A stretch of DNA of 64,000 nt from the NCBI RefSeq assembly GCF_024790395.1, contig NZ_JAJISC010000002.1, positions 248,001 to 312,000 on the forward strand. The letters are read 5' to 3'. Positions 42,302 to 50,700 of the stretch are shown piece by piece. Both the position numbers and the translations under genes were made by a program. The stretch is from Halomonas dongshanensis (GTDB lineage Bacteria > Pseudomonadota > Gammaproteobacteria > Pseudomonadales > Halomonadaceae). Under the pieces are notes generated by a model. It made no database searches, was not told where the DNA came from, and was given only the letters and a program-made list of their open reading frames with translations. How positions within the stretch are numbered: the stretch's first letter is position 1; every line of letters starts with the position of its first letter.

Positions 42302-43072
42302 ATGTTACTGGCAGACAAGAGCGTCATCATTACCGGGGCCTCTCGTGGTATCGGTCGTGCTGCCGCTATCGAGTGCGCGCGACAGGGCGCCAATGTCGTC
42401 ATCGGTTACAGCGGTAGCCCTTCCAGCCGCGCTGCGGTAGACGAACTGATCCAGGAGATCGAAGCGCTTGGTCGCCGTGCCGTCGCGGTTGGGGCGCCTG
42501 CAGAAGATCCGGATACCGGGCAGCTACTGGTCGATGCGGCCGTCGAGCAGTTTGGCGGTGTCGATGTCTTCGTCAATAACGCGGGTATCTGTCCTTTCCA
42601 TAGTTTCCTGGATATGCCCCGCCAGACCTATCTCGACACGGTGAACACGAACCTCAATGGTGCCTTTTTTGCAGTTCAGGCAGCGGCCAACCAGATGAAA
42701 CGTCAAGGGCGTGGTGGCGCGATCATTGCGGTAAGTTCGATCAGCGCGCTCGTGGGGGGCGGTATGCAGACGCACTACACGCCTACCAAGGCGGGGCTAT
42801 TGTCGTTGATGCAGTCCTGTGCCGTTGCTCTGGGACCATATGGCATCCGCTGCAATGCGCTTCTTCCTGGCACCATCGAAACCGATATCAACAAGGAAGA
42901 CCTTGCCGACCAGAAAAAACGCGATTACATGGCCGGGCGTACGCCTCTTGGCCGCCTAGGGCGCCCAGAGGATTTGGCTGGACCGCTGGTCTTTTTGGCC
43001 TCCGATATGGCGCAGTACGTCACCGGTGCATCGCTGCTAGTGGATGGCGGCATGTACGTCAATTTGCAGTGA
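42302..43072 (+). CDS. SDR-family L-rhamnose 1-dehydrogenase (probable)
   Basis: 256 residues from ATG 42302 (AAGGGGG site). The frame opens 19 codons earlier inside the lactonase gene. Classical short-chain dehydrogenase: ITGASRGIGRAAAIE (cofactor), NNAGICPF, SSISALVGG with catalytic Ser, YTPTKAG (Tyr and Lys) and LPGTIETDIN. The position between lactonase and aldolase in a rhamnose operon points to NAD(P)+-dependent oxidation of L-rhamnose to L-rhamnono-lactone. SDR sequences alone do not fix substrate. Confidence 0.83.
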   Translation: MLLADKSVIITGASRGIGRAAAIECARQGANVVIGYSGSPSSRAAVDELIQEIEALGRRAVAVGAPAEDPDTGQLLVDAAVEQFGGVDVFVNNAGICPFHSFLDMPRQTYLDTVNTNLNGAFFAVQAAANQMKRQGRGGAIIAVSSISALVGGGMQTHYTPTKAGLLSLMQSCAVALGPYGIRCNALLPGTIETDINKEDLADQKKRDYMAGRTPLGRLGRPEDLAGPLVFLASDMAQYVTGASLLVDGGMYVNLQ

Positions 43073-43099
43073 TTACTCTTATTTTGAGGAGGCGAATGC

Positions 43100-43897
43100 A
43101 TGCAAATGCCCGTTAATGAGTTCAAGAAAGCGCTGGCGAGTGACACGACCCAATGGGGCTGTTGGGCCGGTTTTGCGACAGGGTATGCGGCCGAAATTAT
43201 CGCGGGGACCGGTTTTGACTGGCTACTCATCGATGGTGAGCATGCACCCAATACGGTGCCCACTATTCTGGCTCAGTTACAAGCGGTGATGCCTTACCAG
43301 AGCGCGCCGGTAGTGCGCTGTGTCAATCAGGATCCGGCCCTGATCAAGCAACTGCTCGACATTGGTGCTCAGACGCTCATGGTTCCCATGGTCGAAAGTG
43401 CCGATCAGGCGGCGGCGTTGGTGCGGGCGACACGTTATCCCCCACACGGTGTTCGCGGTGTGGGCGGTGGACTGGTACGGGCGACGCGTTGGGATGGTGT
43501 GGACGACTACTTGTCCAAGGCGCATGAGTCGCTCTGTCTGATCGTGCAGGTGGAGTCCCCCAAAGGGGTCGAATCCGCCGAGGCGATCGCCAACACCGAG
43601 GGGGTCGATGCGGTATTCATCGGACCGGCCGATTTATCGGTGGGGATGGGGCATCCGGGCAATCCAGGCCACCCCGAGGTGCAGCAAGCCATCGAGACAG
43701 TGATCAAGGTGGCCAAAGCGGCGGGTAAGCCGGTCGGTATTCTCGCCCCCCTTGAAGAGGATGCTCGTCGCTATGAAGCACTGGGCTGTCACTTCATTGC
43801 CGTGGGAATCGACATCAGCCTGTTGCGTCAGAGCGCCATGACCACGGTGGCCCGCTACAAGAAGCAGGCTACGTATAACGCTTCAAGCACGTATTGA
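43100..43897 (+). CDS. 2-keto-3-deoxy-L-rhamnonate aldolase (HpcH/HpaI class II)
   Basis: 265 residues. Metal-dependent class II aldolase of the HpcH/RhmA family: LIDGEHAPNT, ARCVNQDP-like VVRCVNQDP, GAQTLMVPMVESADQA (metal Glu), GVRGVGGGLVRATRW, VQVESPKGVES and FIGPADLSVGMG (metal Asp). It cleaves 2-keto-3-deoxy-L-rhamnonate into pyruvate and L-lactaldehyde. GAGGAGG lies 9 bases upstream. The next gene oxidises the lactaldehyde, giving a complete non-phosphorylating route. Confidence 0.9.
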   Translation: MQMPVNEFKKALASDTTQWGCWAGFATGYAAEIIAGTGFDWLLIDGEHAPNTVPTILAQLQAVMPYQSAPVVRCVNQDPALIKQLLDIGAQTLMVPMVESADQAAALVRATRYPPHGVRGVGGGLVRATRWDGVDDYLSKAHESLCLIVQVESPKGVESAEAIANTEGVDAVFIGPADLSVGMGHPGNPGHPEVQQAIETVIKVAKAAGKPVGILAPLEEDARRYEALGCHFIAVGIDISLLRQSAMTTVARYKKQATYNASSTY

Positions 43898-43955
43898 TGC
43901 ACTTATCCGCAGCGGTTTCGTTGCCGCCGCCTATAACGATAACAGGAGCATGACA

Positions 43956-45392
43956 ATGTCACAGCTAACCACTTACCAGAACTATATCAACGGCACCTTC
44001 GAGCCAACTTCCCAGCACCTGGAGGTTCTCAACCCTGCTACGCACGAGGTTTTGTCTCGGGTTCCCGCCTCAAGTGCTAACGATGTCGAGAGAGCCCTCG
44101 AGGCTGCACGTGGAGCACAAAAACAGTGGGCAGCAACGCCGGCCGTCGAACGGGCCGCCTTACTGCATCGCTTGGCCAATAAACTGCGCGATAATGTTGC
44201 TCACTTGGCGCGAACGATCACTGCCGAGCAGGGAAAAATAAGTGGACTGGCCGAGGTCGAGGTCAACTTTACCGCTGACTACTTGGATTATATGGCCGAG
44301 TGGGGGCGTCGCATCGAGGGCGAAATCATTCAGAGTGATCGGCCCAAGGAAAATATTTTTCTTTTTCGTAAGCCTCTAGGCGTGGTGGCAGGCATCCTAC
44401 CCTGGAACTTTCCGTTTTTTCTCATTGCCCGCAAGATGGCGCCTGCCTTGATCACTGGCAACACTATCGTCATCAAGCCAAGCGAAGAGACGCCGAACAA
44501 CTGCTTCGAATTCGCTCGTCTGTTCGATGAGGTTGGCTTTCCCACTGGTGTTTTCAATGTCGTGAGCGGAACGGGCGCTGAGGCAGGCAATGCGCTCACT
44601 GCCAGTGCCCAGGTCGACATGATCAGCTTTACCGGTAGTGTCGAGACCGGCGCTCGTATCATGGCCAATGCAGCGAGCAATATTACCAAACTCAATTTGG
44701 AGCTGGGCGGCAAAGCGCCTTCCATCGTGCTCGATGACGCCGATCTCGATCTAGCCGTGAACGCCATTCGTGGCTCGCGGATCATCAATACCGGGCAGGT
44801 GTGCAACTGCGCCGAGCGCGTTTACGTGCAGCGTGGCGTGGCCGATGATTTCATCGCGCGCATGGCCAAGGCGATGGAAGCTACCCGCTATGGCGATCCC
44901 CTGGCCGATAGCAATGTCGAAATGGGCCCCATGATCAACCAGGCAGGGCTGGATAAAGTCGTACAGATGGTCGATACCGCGCGTCGTAACGGTGCCGAAC
45001 TAGTTACGGGAGGCAAAATTGCCGATCTCGGTGCTGGTTTTCACTACCAGCCGACGGTGCTCTCAAATTGCCGCCAGGATATGGAAATCATGCGCAAGGA
45101 GATTTTTGGCCCTGTCCTGCCGATACAGGTGGTCGACACCCTTGATGAAGCTATTGCACTAGCCAACGACTGTGAATATGGCCTGACATCCTCGATCTAT
45201 ACCCGCAGCCTCAACAGCGCCATGCAGGCGGCGCGCGAGTTGGACTTTGGCGAGACCTACATCAACCGTGAAAACTTCGAAGCGATGCAGGGTTTCCACG
45301 CCGGGGTGCGTAAATCCGGCATCGGTGGGGCGGATGGAAAACATGGCTTGTACGAGTATACCCACAGTCATGTGGTGTACCTGGAAACCTGA
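43956..45392 (+). CDS. aldA: Lactaldehyde dehydrogenase
   Basis: 478 residues from ATG 43956, which has AGGAG 7 bases upstream (ATG 43950 is too close). Aldehyde dehydrogenase fold very like E. coli AldA: YINGTF, GVVAGILPWNFPFFLIARKMAPAL, LELGGKAPSIV (general-base Glu), NTGQVCNCAERV (nucleophilic Cys) and SGIGGADGKHGLYEYTH at the C-terminus. It oxidises the L-lactaldehyde released by the aldolase to L-lactate with NAD+. It is the last enzyme of the rhamnose operon. Confidence 0.92.
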   Translation: MSQLTTYQNYINGTFEPTSQHLEVLNPATHEVLSRVPASSANDVERALEAARGAQKQWAATPAVERAALLHRLANKLRDNVAHLARTITAEQGKISGLAEVEVNFTADYLDYMAEWGRRIEGEIIQSDRPKENIFLFRKPLGVVAGILPWNFPFFLIARKMAPALITGNTIVIKPSEETPNNCFEFARLFDEVGFPTGVFNVVSGTGAEAGNALTASAQVDMISFTGSVETGARIMANAASNITKLNLELGGKAPSIVLDDADLDLAVNAIRGSRIINTGQVCNCAERVYVQRGVADDFIARMAKAMEATRYGDPLADSNVEMGPMINQAGLDKVVQMVDTARRNGAELVTGGKIADLGAGFHYQPTVLSNCRQDMEIMRKEIFGPVLPIQVVDTLDEAIALANDCEYGLTSSIYTRSLNSAMQAARELDFGETYINRENFEAMQGFHAGVRKSGIGGADGKHGLYEYTHSHVVYLET

Positions 45393-45419
45393 TAAATCAT
45401 CTGATCGGGGTACCTTGCG

Positions 45420-46934
45420 ATGAGTCATATGAGCGACTCCGCCGCCTCGTCTGGCGCGGTAGGCGGAGAAGTTGCAGGTGGGGAGTATGAGCGTACGCCG
45501 GTGCCTGCCAAGGCCCGGCTCGGTTTCAAGAGCTTCATCGGTATGTACGCAGGTGAGCATGCCGCGGGCACCGAACTGATGATCGGTCCCTTGTTCGTAC
45601 TGGCTGGTGTGGCGGCCTTTGATGTGGTGATCGGGCTATTGATAGGTAACATGCTGGCGGTACTGAGCTGGTTGTTCCTGACGGCACCTATTGGCACACG
45701 GGTCCGACTGACGCTCTATTGCCATCTCGAAAAGATCGCCGGCCGTCATACGGTCATTCTCTACAATCTGGCTAACGGCGTATCCTTCTGCTTTCTTGCG
45801 GGCGCGATGATCACGATCTCGGCTACCGCCGTTGGCGTATGGTTCGGGTTCCCCTTGCCCACTCTGTCGGATCTACTGCCCAATAGCCTTGGGTGGGTAT
45901 TGAGTGTCATCGGTGTCGGTATCGTCATCACCGTCGTCGCGGCGTATGGCTACCGCTTTGTCTCCTGGTTTGCCAATATCGCGGCCCCCTGGATGGTACT
46001 AATGTTTCTGGGATTCGGTATCGTGTCACTCAAGTGGTTCATCGATGCAACGGGTGCTGAAGCCAGCTCGCTGAGCGATCTCTGGACGTTGGCGGATACC
46101 GCGATATGGACCGGTGTGGAAGTGCCAGGCCAGCCCAGCTTCTCGATTTGGCACGTCATTTTCTTTGCCTGGTTCGCCAATATGGCAATGCACGCGGGCA
46201 TGTCCGATTTGACGGTGCTTCGGTTTGCCCGCAAGAGCTGGTACAGCATTGCATCGGCTGCAGGTATGTACGTGGGCCACTTCATGGCGTGGTTGGCTGC
46301 CTCTATGCTGTTTGCCTTTCAGATGTATGATGCAGGGCTCACCAGCGAAGCTGCGGTAATTGCTGCGTCCGAGGCAGGGCAAATTCCTACCCCATTACCT
46401 GGCCCGCTGGCCGATCAGGCACTGGGGATCGCTGGGCTTATCTGCGTCATCATCGCCGGCTGGACGACGGCCAATCCTACCATCTATCGCGCGGGTCTTG
46501 CCTTTCAGGCGATCGTTCCCACCGTGTCGCGCTTCAAGGTGACCATTGGCACGGGGATTTTGACCACCATCGTAGCGCTGTTTCCGGGGGTGGCGATGCA
46601 GCTACTGGACTTCGTTGCGCTGTATGGCCTGCTGCTCATGCCAGTGGGAGCGATGATCTTCATTGATTACTGGGTATTACCCAAACTGGGCCTGAAGAGT
46701 TTCTATGCCGAGTATACCGGGCAGCAGTTCACGCTACCTGTGATAGCTACATGGTTGATCACGCTGGCTATCTGCCTGTTCATGGTGCAGTTCGCCGGTA
46801 TCGAGATCTTCTTTGTAGCCCTGCCTGGCTGGTTCATCGCCGCTGGGTTCTTCGTTCTGCTCAGCTTCATTGCTCAGCGCAAGCGAGTCGAGCCTTCGGC
46901 AGCACCATCTTCATCAACGCTGGAGTCGACCTGA
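45420..46934 (+). CDS. NCS1-like (cytosine/purine permease family) transporter in the rhamnose operon
   Basis: 504 residues with about 12 membrane segments. The start region is a polar 35-residue tail; the permease begins GFKSFIGMYAGEHAAGTELMIGPLFVLAG. The overall layout and GWTTANPTIYRAGLAFQ match the cytosine/purine/thiamine (NCS1) family. It lies 27 bases after aldA and before a coupled small membrane protein. No other rhamnose transporter is present in the operon, so it is the best candidate for L-rhamnose (or rhamnonate) uptake, an unusual role for this family. Function by context only. Confidence 0.75.
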   Translation: MSHMSDSAASSGAVGGEVAGGEYERTPVPAKARLGFKSFIGMYAGEHAAGTELMIGPLFVLAGVAAFDVVIGLLIGNMLAVLSWLFLTAPIGTRVRLTLYCHLEKIAGRHTVILYNLANGVSFCFLAGAMITISATAVGVWFGFPLPTLSDLLPNSLGWVLSVIGVGIVITVVAAYGYRFVSWFANIAAPWMVLMFLGFGIVSLKWFIDATGAEASSLSDLWTLADTAIWTGVEVPGQPSFSIWHVIFFAWFANMAMHAGMSDLTVLRFARKSWYSIASAAGMYVGHFMAWLAASMLFAFQMYDAGLTSEAAVIAASEAGQIPTPLPGPLADQALGIAGLICVIIAGWTTANPTIYRAGLAFQAIVPTVSRFKVTIGTGILTTIVALFPGVAMQLLDFVALYGLLLMPVGAMIFIDYWVLPKLGLKSFYAEYTGQQFTLPVIATWLITLAICLFMVQFAGIEIFFVALPGWFIAAGFFVLLSFIAQRKRVEPSAAPSSSTLEST

Positions 46935-47125
46935 TGCGTAAACTACTTCAAGGTATTTCGCTCTTGATGCTGGTGCTTACCGTTCTTTTACCCCTGCTTT
47001 ATTTGTTCGATGTGGTTAGTGAATCAACCATGAAGACAAGCATTTTAACGGTAACCGCTCTCTGGTTTGTTATAACCCCTTTGTGGGTAAGAAGAGAAGG
47101 GGAGGCGGCAACCGGTCACCCATAA
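46934..47125 (+). CDS. Small two-helix membrane protein coupled to the NCS1-like permease
   Basis: 63 residues (MRKLLQGISLLMLVLTVLLP start). Two hydrophobic helices (about 5-26 and 33-53) flank a short acidic loop FDVVSEST, and a basic end WVRREGE suggests a cytosolic C-terminus. The ATG overlaps the permease stop (TGATG at 46932-46936), so it is translated with it. No family was recognised. Size, topology and coupling suggest an accessory or regulatory subunit of the transporter. The frame is open upstream to 46751, but that part is the permease gene read in another frame. Confidence 0.7.
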   Translation: MRKLLQGISLLMLVLTVLLPLLYLFDVVSESTMKTSILTVTALWFVITPLWVRREGEAATGHP

Positions 47126-47266
47126 CCGACTCGTATCCAGTATTAATAAAACTCGAAAATTAGCCCTTCAAAGTGGTCAAGGCGATTAGGAAAATTGCGC
47201 GCAAAATGAACGCTGCTGCGCAATAAACTCTTGGCTTATAAATACGATAATAGTGGAGAACACGCC

Positions 47267-48625
47267 ATGGAAGTATTGCACCTTGCGGTAGCGATCTTGC
47301 TGATCCTATTGCTTATTCTTTATGTGAAATTAAACGCTGCCATTAGTCTGGTGGTGGGCTGCCTATATCTTGGATTATCCATGGGCCTTGGCATGACCGG
47401 AACCGTCGACGCCATCGGCGCGGGGTTTGGTAATATCATGACGGCCATCGGGTTGCCGATTGGCTTTGGCGTCATCATTGGTCAGCTCATGAGTGATTCG
47501 GGAGCTGCGCATAAAATCGCCTACCGGCTAGTCGCCAGTGCGCCAAAAGGTGCCGGGTTATACGCATTAGGGTTGACTGGTTTCCTGTTGTCGATCCCGG
47601 TGTTTTTCGATGTCACATTCGTGATTCTGGTTCCTCTCGGCGTGGCGCTGGCCAAGACGCTGGGCAAGCCTCTGCCTTACGCTATAGGCGCGCTGGTCAT
47701 CGGGGCGGCTACCTCGCACACCATCGTGCCACCTACCCCCAATCCGTTAGCGGCCGCCTCCATTCTTGGTTTCGATATAGGCATCATGACCTTTGCTGGA
47801 TTGACCGTCGGGCTCATTACCGCATTGATCGTCATGAAGCTCTACTTCATGCTGCTCGATGCCGGTATTTGGAACGCCGCCAAGGATGAGCTCGCGAATG
47901 AGATCGATGAGGAGGAGAGCGCTACAGCATCTCCCGACCTACCCGATATGCCTCTATGGCAAGCGTTGGCGCCCATTGCCATTCCGATCCTGCTCATCCT
48001 GAGCGGTACACTGTACGATTATGGGCAGCAAATCGGCATGCTCGGTGGTACCGAACTGCCGGGATTCGTCGCCTTTGTGAGCGACCGAATCGTGGCCTTG
48101 ATGCTTGGGGCCATAGCGGCCTATGCCATTGCCATTCCATTGATGTCTCGAGATCGTTGTGATGTCTCGGCATCGAAAGGTTTGCAAACCGCAGGCCTGG
48201 TACTCCTCGTTACCGGTGCGGGTGGCTCTTTGGGAGCGGTGATCAAGGAAACGCAAATCGGCGAAATGCTCGTTGATCAACTGTTTCGCGATACCCAATC
48301 CGCCTTGGGTATGGTGTTGTTGACTTACTCTCTGGCGGCGATTTTTCGCATTGCCCAAGGCTCTGGCACAGTGGCTGGTATTACCGCCATGACCATCATG
48401 GCAGGGGCAGCCTCTACCGGCGTGGTAGAGCCCTTGTGGATTGCCTTGGCGGCGCTAGCAGGCGGTATCAGTATCGGTCACGTGAACGATAGCGGCTTCT
48501 GGATCACCACCCAACTTGCTAAATTTACCGTTCGTGGTGGGTTCAAAACCTACACGCTGGGCGAAGCGATGGTGTCATTGACCATCTTGATGCTGACGAT
48601 CATAGGAGTGTTAATTTGGAATTGA
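47267..48625 (+). CDS. GntP-family permease (gluconate/sugar-acid symporter type)
   Basis: 452 residues from ATG 47267 (TGGAGAA upstream), about 12-13 membrane segments. GntP family pattern: LNAAISLVVGCLYLGLSMG, GFGNIMTAIGLPIGFGVIIGQLM, SIPVFFDVTFVILVPLGVALAK, HTIVPPTPNPLAAA, RIAQGSGTVAGITAMTIMAG and GHVNDSGFWITTQ. These proton symporters carry gluconate and related hydroxy acids. A 141-base gap separates it from the rhamnose operon, so it may have its own promoter. The substrate is likely an aldonate such as L-rhamnonate or gluconate (inference). Confidence 0.9.
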   Translation: MEVLHLAVAILLILLLILYVKLNAAISLVVGCLYLGLSMGLGMTGTVDAIGAGFGNIMTAIGLPIGFGVIIGQLMSDSGAAHKIAYRLVASAPKGAGLYALGLTGFLLSIPVFFDVTFVILVPLGVALAKTLGKPLPYAIGALVIGAATSHTIVPPTPNPLAAASILGFDIGIMTFAGLTVGLITALIVMKLYFMLLDAGIWNAAKDELANEIDEEESATASPDLPDMPLWQALAPIAIPILLILSGTLYDYGQQIGMLGGTELPGFVAFVSDRIVALMLGAIAAYAIAIPLMSRDRCDVSASKGLQTAGLVLLVTGAGGSLGAVIKETQIGEMLVDQLFRDTQSALGMVLLTYSLAAIFRIAQGSGTVAGITAMTIMAGAASTGVVEPLWIALAALAGGISIGHVNDSGFWITTQLAKFTVRGGFKTYTLGEAMVSLTILMLTIIGVLIWN

Positions 48626-48660
48626 TACGTCGTCCAGAAAGCCCGAGATAGTTGAATCAA

Positions 48661-48695
48661 GCGGCGGCTATGGCCATATAAAACCGTACCGCCGC
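48661..48695. terminator. Hairpin between converging gntP-type gene and isomerase gene
   Basis: GCGGCGG (48661-48667) pairs with CCGCCGC (48689-48695) across a 21-base loop. It lies between the two converging stops and probably serves as a bidirectional terminator, although neither side has a long T-run. Confidence 0.5.
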
Positions 48696-48704
48696 GTTAA
48701 AGAA

Positions 48705-49562
48705 TTAATATGGGCGATTACTGATGATGGGGCTGCTTTTTACCAATGACCTGATGAAGGTAAAGCCAGCTTCTATATCCTCAGCATCGATTTCATCCAT
48801 AATGATGTCAATATAAGGTTTTTTATCGATGAGCTGATCGAATACCAACTGATAATCGAGCCAGCCTTGACCAAGGGGAACAAATACCAGTTTTCCGTCT
48901 TCGACGATGAAGTCCTTGGCGTGAAGAACGGCGACCTTATCACCCCATTGGTGGATGGCCGTTTCCAGAATGGCCTGCTGGTCACGATAATTATCGCTTG
49001 TCAGTAGATTGACAGGATCGAAGATGATCTGAAGGTTGTTAGAAGGTACGGCCTCTACCAAGCGACGTACTTTATCAGCACTGTGCAGGGGGTGATTGAT
49101 GCCAGGCTCTATGCCCACGATAACGCCAAATTTTTCTGCTTCCTGGACGAGTTCCTGAACGCTTTCGACCATCTCGCTGAACGCCGACTCGGTGAAATTC
49201 TCCTCGGTATACACAATTTCTGCATTGACGTTGCCGGTTTCGGTGCCAACGATACTGCAGCCAAAATCCCTGGCGTACTTGAGATGCTCCTTGAAAAGGG
49301 ACAGTGCTTGTTTGCGCTGCTGCCGGTCGGGATGGATGATATTAACGTAGCAGCCCAATACAGCGATTCTCACTTCTTTGTCGCTGAATGAGCGTCGAAT
49401 ATGATTGGCCAGGCCCGGCGTGATGAAACCAGGCTCAGGGGTCAGATCGAAGGACTTTCCCAGGGCGAGCTGGATGATGTTCAACTGACGCATTGAAAGA
49501 GTATCGCCAAGTTCATCCAGCGGTTGTTTGGGTAAATCATGAGCTCTGATGCCAATATTCAT
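48705..49562 (-). CDS. Sugar phosphate isomerase/epimerase-like TIM-barrel protein
   Basis: 285 residues from ATG 49562 (GGAGG 5 bases upstream). Xylose-isomerase-like TIM barrel (AP endonuclease 2 superfamily): VGTETGNVNAE, VIVGIEPGINHPLHS (Glu, His), IIFDPVNLLT (Asp), VLHAKDF (His, Asp) and DIIMDEIDAED give the usual metal-ligand pattern. Specific substrate unknown. It closes the minus-strand unit dctQ-dctM-GH105-dctP, so it should act on the sugar released by the GH105 enzyme or imported by the TRAP system. An epimerase or isomerase of a deoxy-keto-uronate or rhamnose derivative would fit. Confidence 0.78.
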   Translation of the reverse strand: MNIGIRAHDLPKQPLDELGDTLSMRQLNIIQLALGKSFDLTPEPGFITPGLANHIRRSFSDKEVRIAVLGCYVNIIHPDRQQRKQALSLFKEHLKYARDFGCSIVGTETGNVNAEIVYTEENFTESAFSEMVESVQELVQEAEKFGVIVGIEPGINHPLHSADKVRRLVEAVPSNNLQIIFDPVNLLTSDNYRDQQAILETAIHQWGDKVAVLHAKDFIVEDGKLVFVPLGQGWLDYQLVFDQLIDKKPYIDIIMDEIDAEDIEAGFTFIRSLVKSSPIISNRPY

Positions 49563-49598
49563 ACCGCCTCCGCAAAGATATAAGAAAAAAACCGAGCA

Positions 49599-49634
49599 GC
49601 AGGGCATAGCGTTTGAGTACTGGCTACGCCCTGC
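49599..49634 (-). other. Hairpin between dctP and the isomerase gene
   Basis: GCAGGGCATAGC (49599-49610) and GCTACGCCCTGC (49623-49634) pair with one mismatch across 12 bases. On the minus strand a seven-T run begins 8 bases after the stem, so part of the transcripts may end here. It lies directly behind a periplasmic binding-protein gene, as do the hairpins of the three tct operons. Confidence 0.6.
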
Positions 49635-49645
49635 CGAGTACAGCC

Positions 49646-50647
49646 TTAAGGAGCGCTCACGGCTTTGATCTGCTGATAGATAGCGTACTCTTCGGGTGTG
49701 CTCTCTAGCGTTTCGTAGATTGGCTGCACGGCTTCTTGGAAAGGCGCGATGTCTACCTCGACGATCGTAACCCCGAAATCCTCCTGAATTTGTGTTCGTG
49801 CATTGGCGATCGCTTCACGCCACTGTGCCACTTGAGACTCGGTGGATGCCTCGATCGCTTCCATGACCGCTTCACGCTGATCGTCCGATAACCCATTCAG
49901 TGCTCGGTTGCTGATGAGGATGATGTCGGGGATGCGGGTATGGCCATCTAACGTATAGAAATCGACGACCTCGCCATGTCGCGCGGTAGTGAGTGCGAAT
50001 TCATTATTTTCGGCGCCGTCCAGCACGCCTTGCTGCAAGGCGGTATAGACCTCTTCTTGAGCCATTATGACGGGCGAGGCACCCAAAAGCCTCATCGTGT
50101 CGATAGCGGTTTGGCTTTGCATGACACGGATCTTCTTGCCGGCCAAATCCTCGACTCGTTCGATAGGCGCATTAGTAGTGTAAAAATTACGCTGTCCAGA
50201 GTCGTACCAGCCCACTCCTACAAATCCCTGATCTTCTGTCGAGCGATAAATGCTCTCCATGATGTCGCTATCGTTCATGACGCGATAGAAATGCTCTTCA
50301 TCATCGAACAGATAAGGCATCGAAAAAACATCGTAAAGGGGAGAGAAGCTGCCCATCAATCCGCCTGATACCTTGGTCATATCGATGGCACCCGCCTGGA
50401 GTAATTCGACGAGTTCGCTTTCTCCGCCTAGTTGGCTATCCGGGAAGTAGGATACGGTTACCGATCCATTGCTTTTTTCCTCGACGAGCTCGCCAAAGAG
50501 GTTTAGTGCATCCTTTACGGGCTGAGAGTTCTGGGCATAGGCCAGCTTAAGATTGATGGTCTGCTCGGCCTGAACGGCTGTAGACGTCACTGCGAGTAGG
50601 GAGATGGTCGCGGCCAGAATCGTTTTTGCGGGGCGTGAAGTGATCAT
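49646..50647 (-). CDS. dctP: TRAP transporter periplasmic solute-binding protein DctP (pectin-oligomer system)
   Basis: 333 residues. Signal peptide MITSRPAKTILAATISLLAV... cut after VQA before EQTINLK. TRAP binding-protein pattern: LKLAYAQNSQPVKDAL, YFPDSQLGGESELVELLQAGAIDM, AGKKIRVMQSQTAIDTMRLLGASPVIMAQEEVYTALQQGVLDGAEN (conserved Arg for the carboxylate). It belongs to a different branch from the uronate DctP at 20032. It is separated from its membrane partners by the GH105 gene. Probable ligand is an unsaturated or rhamnose-linked uronide, inferred from its neighbours. Confidence 0.92.
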   Translation of the reverse strand: MITSRPAKTILAATISLLAVTSTAVQAEQTINLKLAYAQNSQPVKDALNLFGELVEEKSNGSVTVSYFPDSQLGGESELVELLQAGAIDMTKVSGGLMGSFSPLYDVFSMPYLFDDEEHFYRVMNDSDIMESIYRSTEDQGFVGVGWYDSGQRNFYTTNAPIERVEDLAGKKIRVMQSQTAIDTMRLLGASPVIMAQEEVYTALQQGVLDGAENNEFALTTARHGEVVDFYTLDGHTRIPDIILISNRALNGLSDDQREAVMEAIEASTESQVAQWREAIANARTQIQEDFGVTIVEVDIAPFQEAVQPIYETLESTPEEYAIYQQIKAVSAP

Positions 50648-50700
50648 GGGTTACTCCAAAAGGGTATTGTTGGTATTGGATCGACTATCAGATGAAGGAA

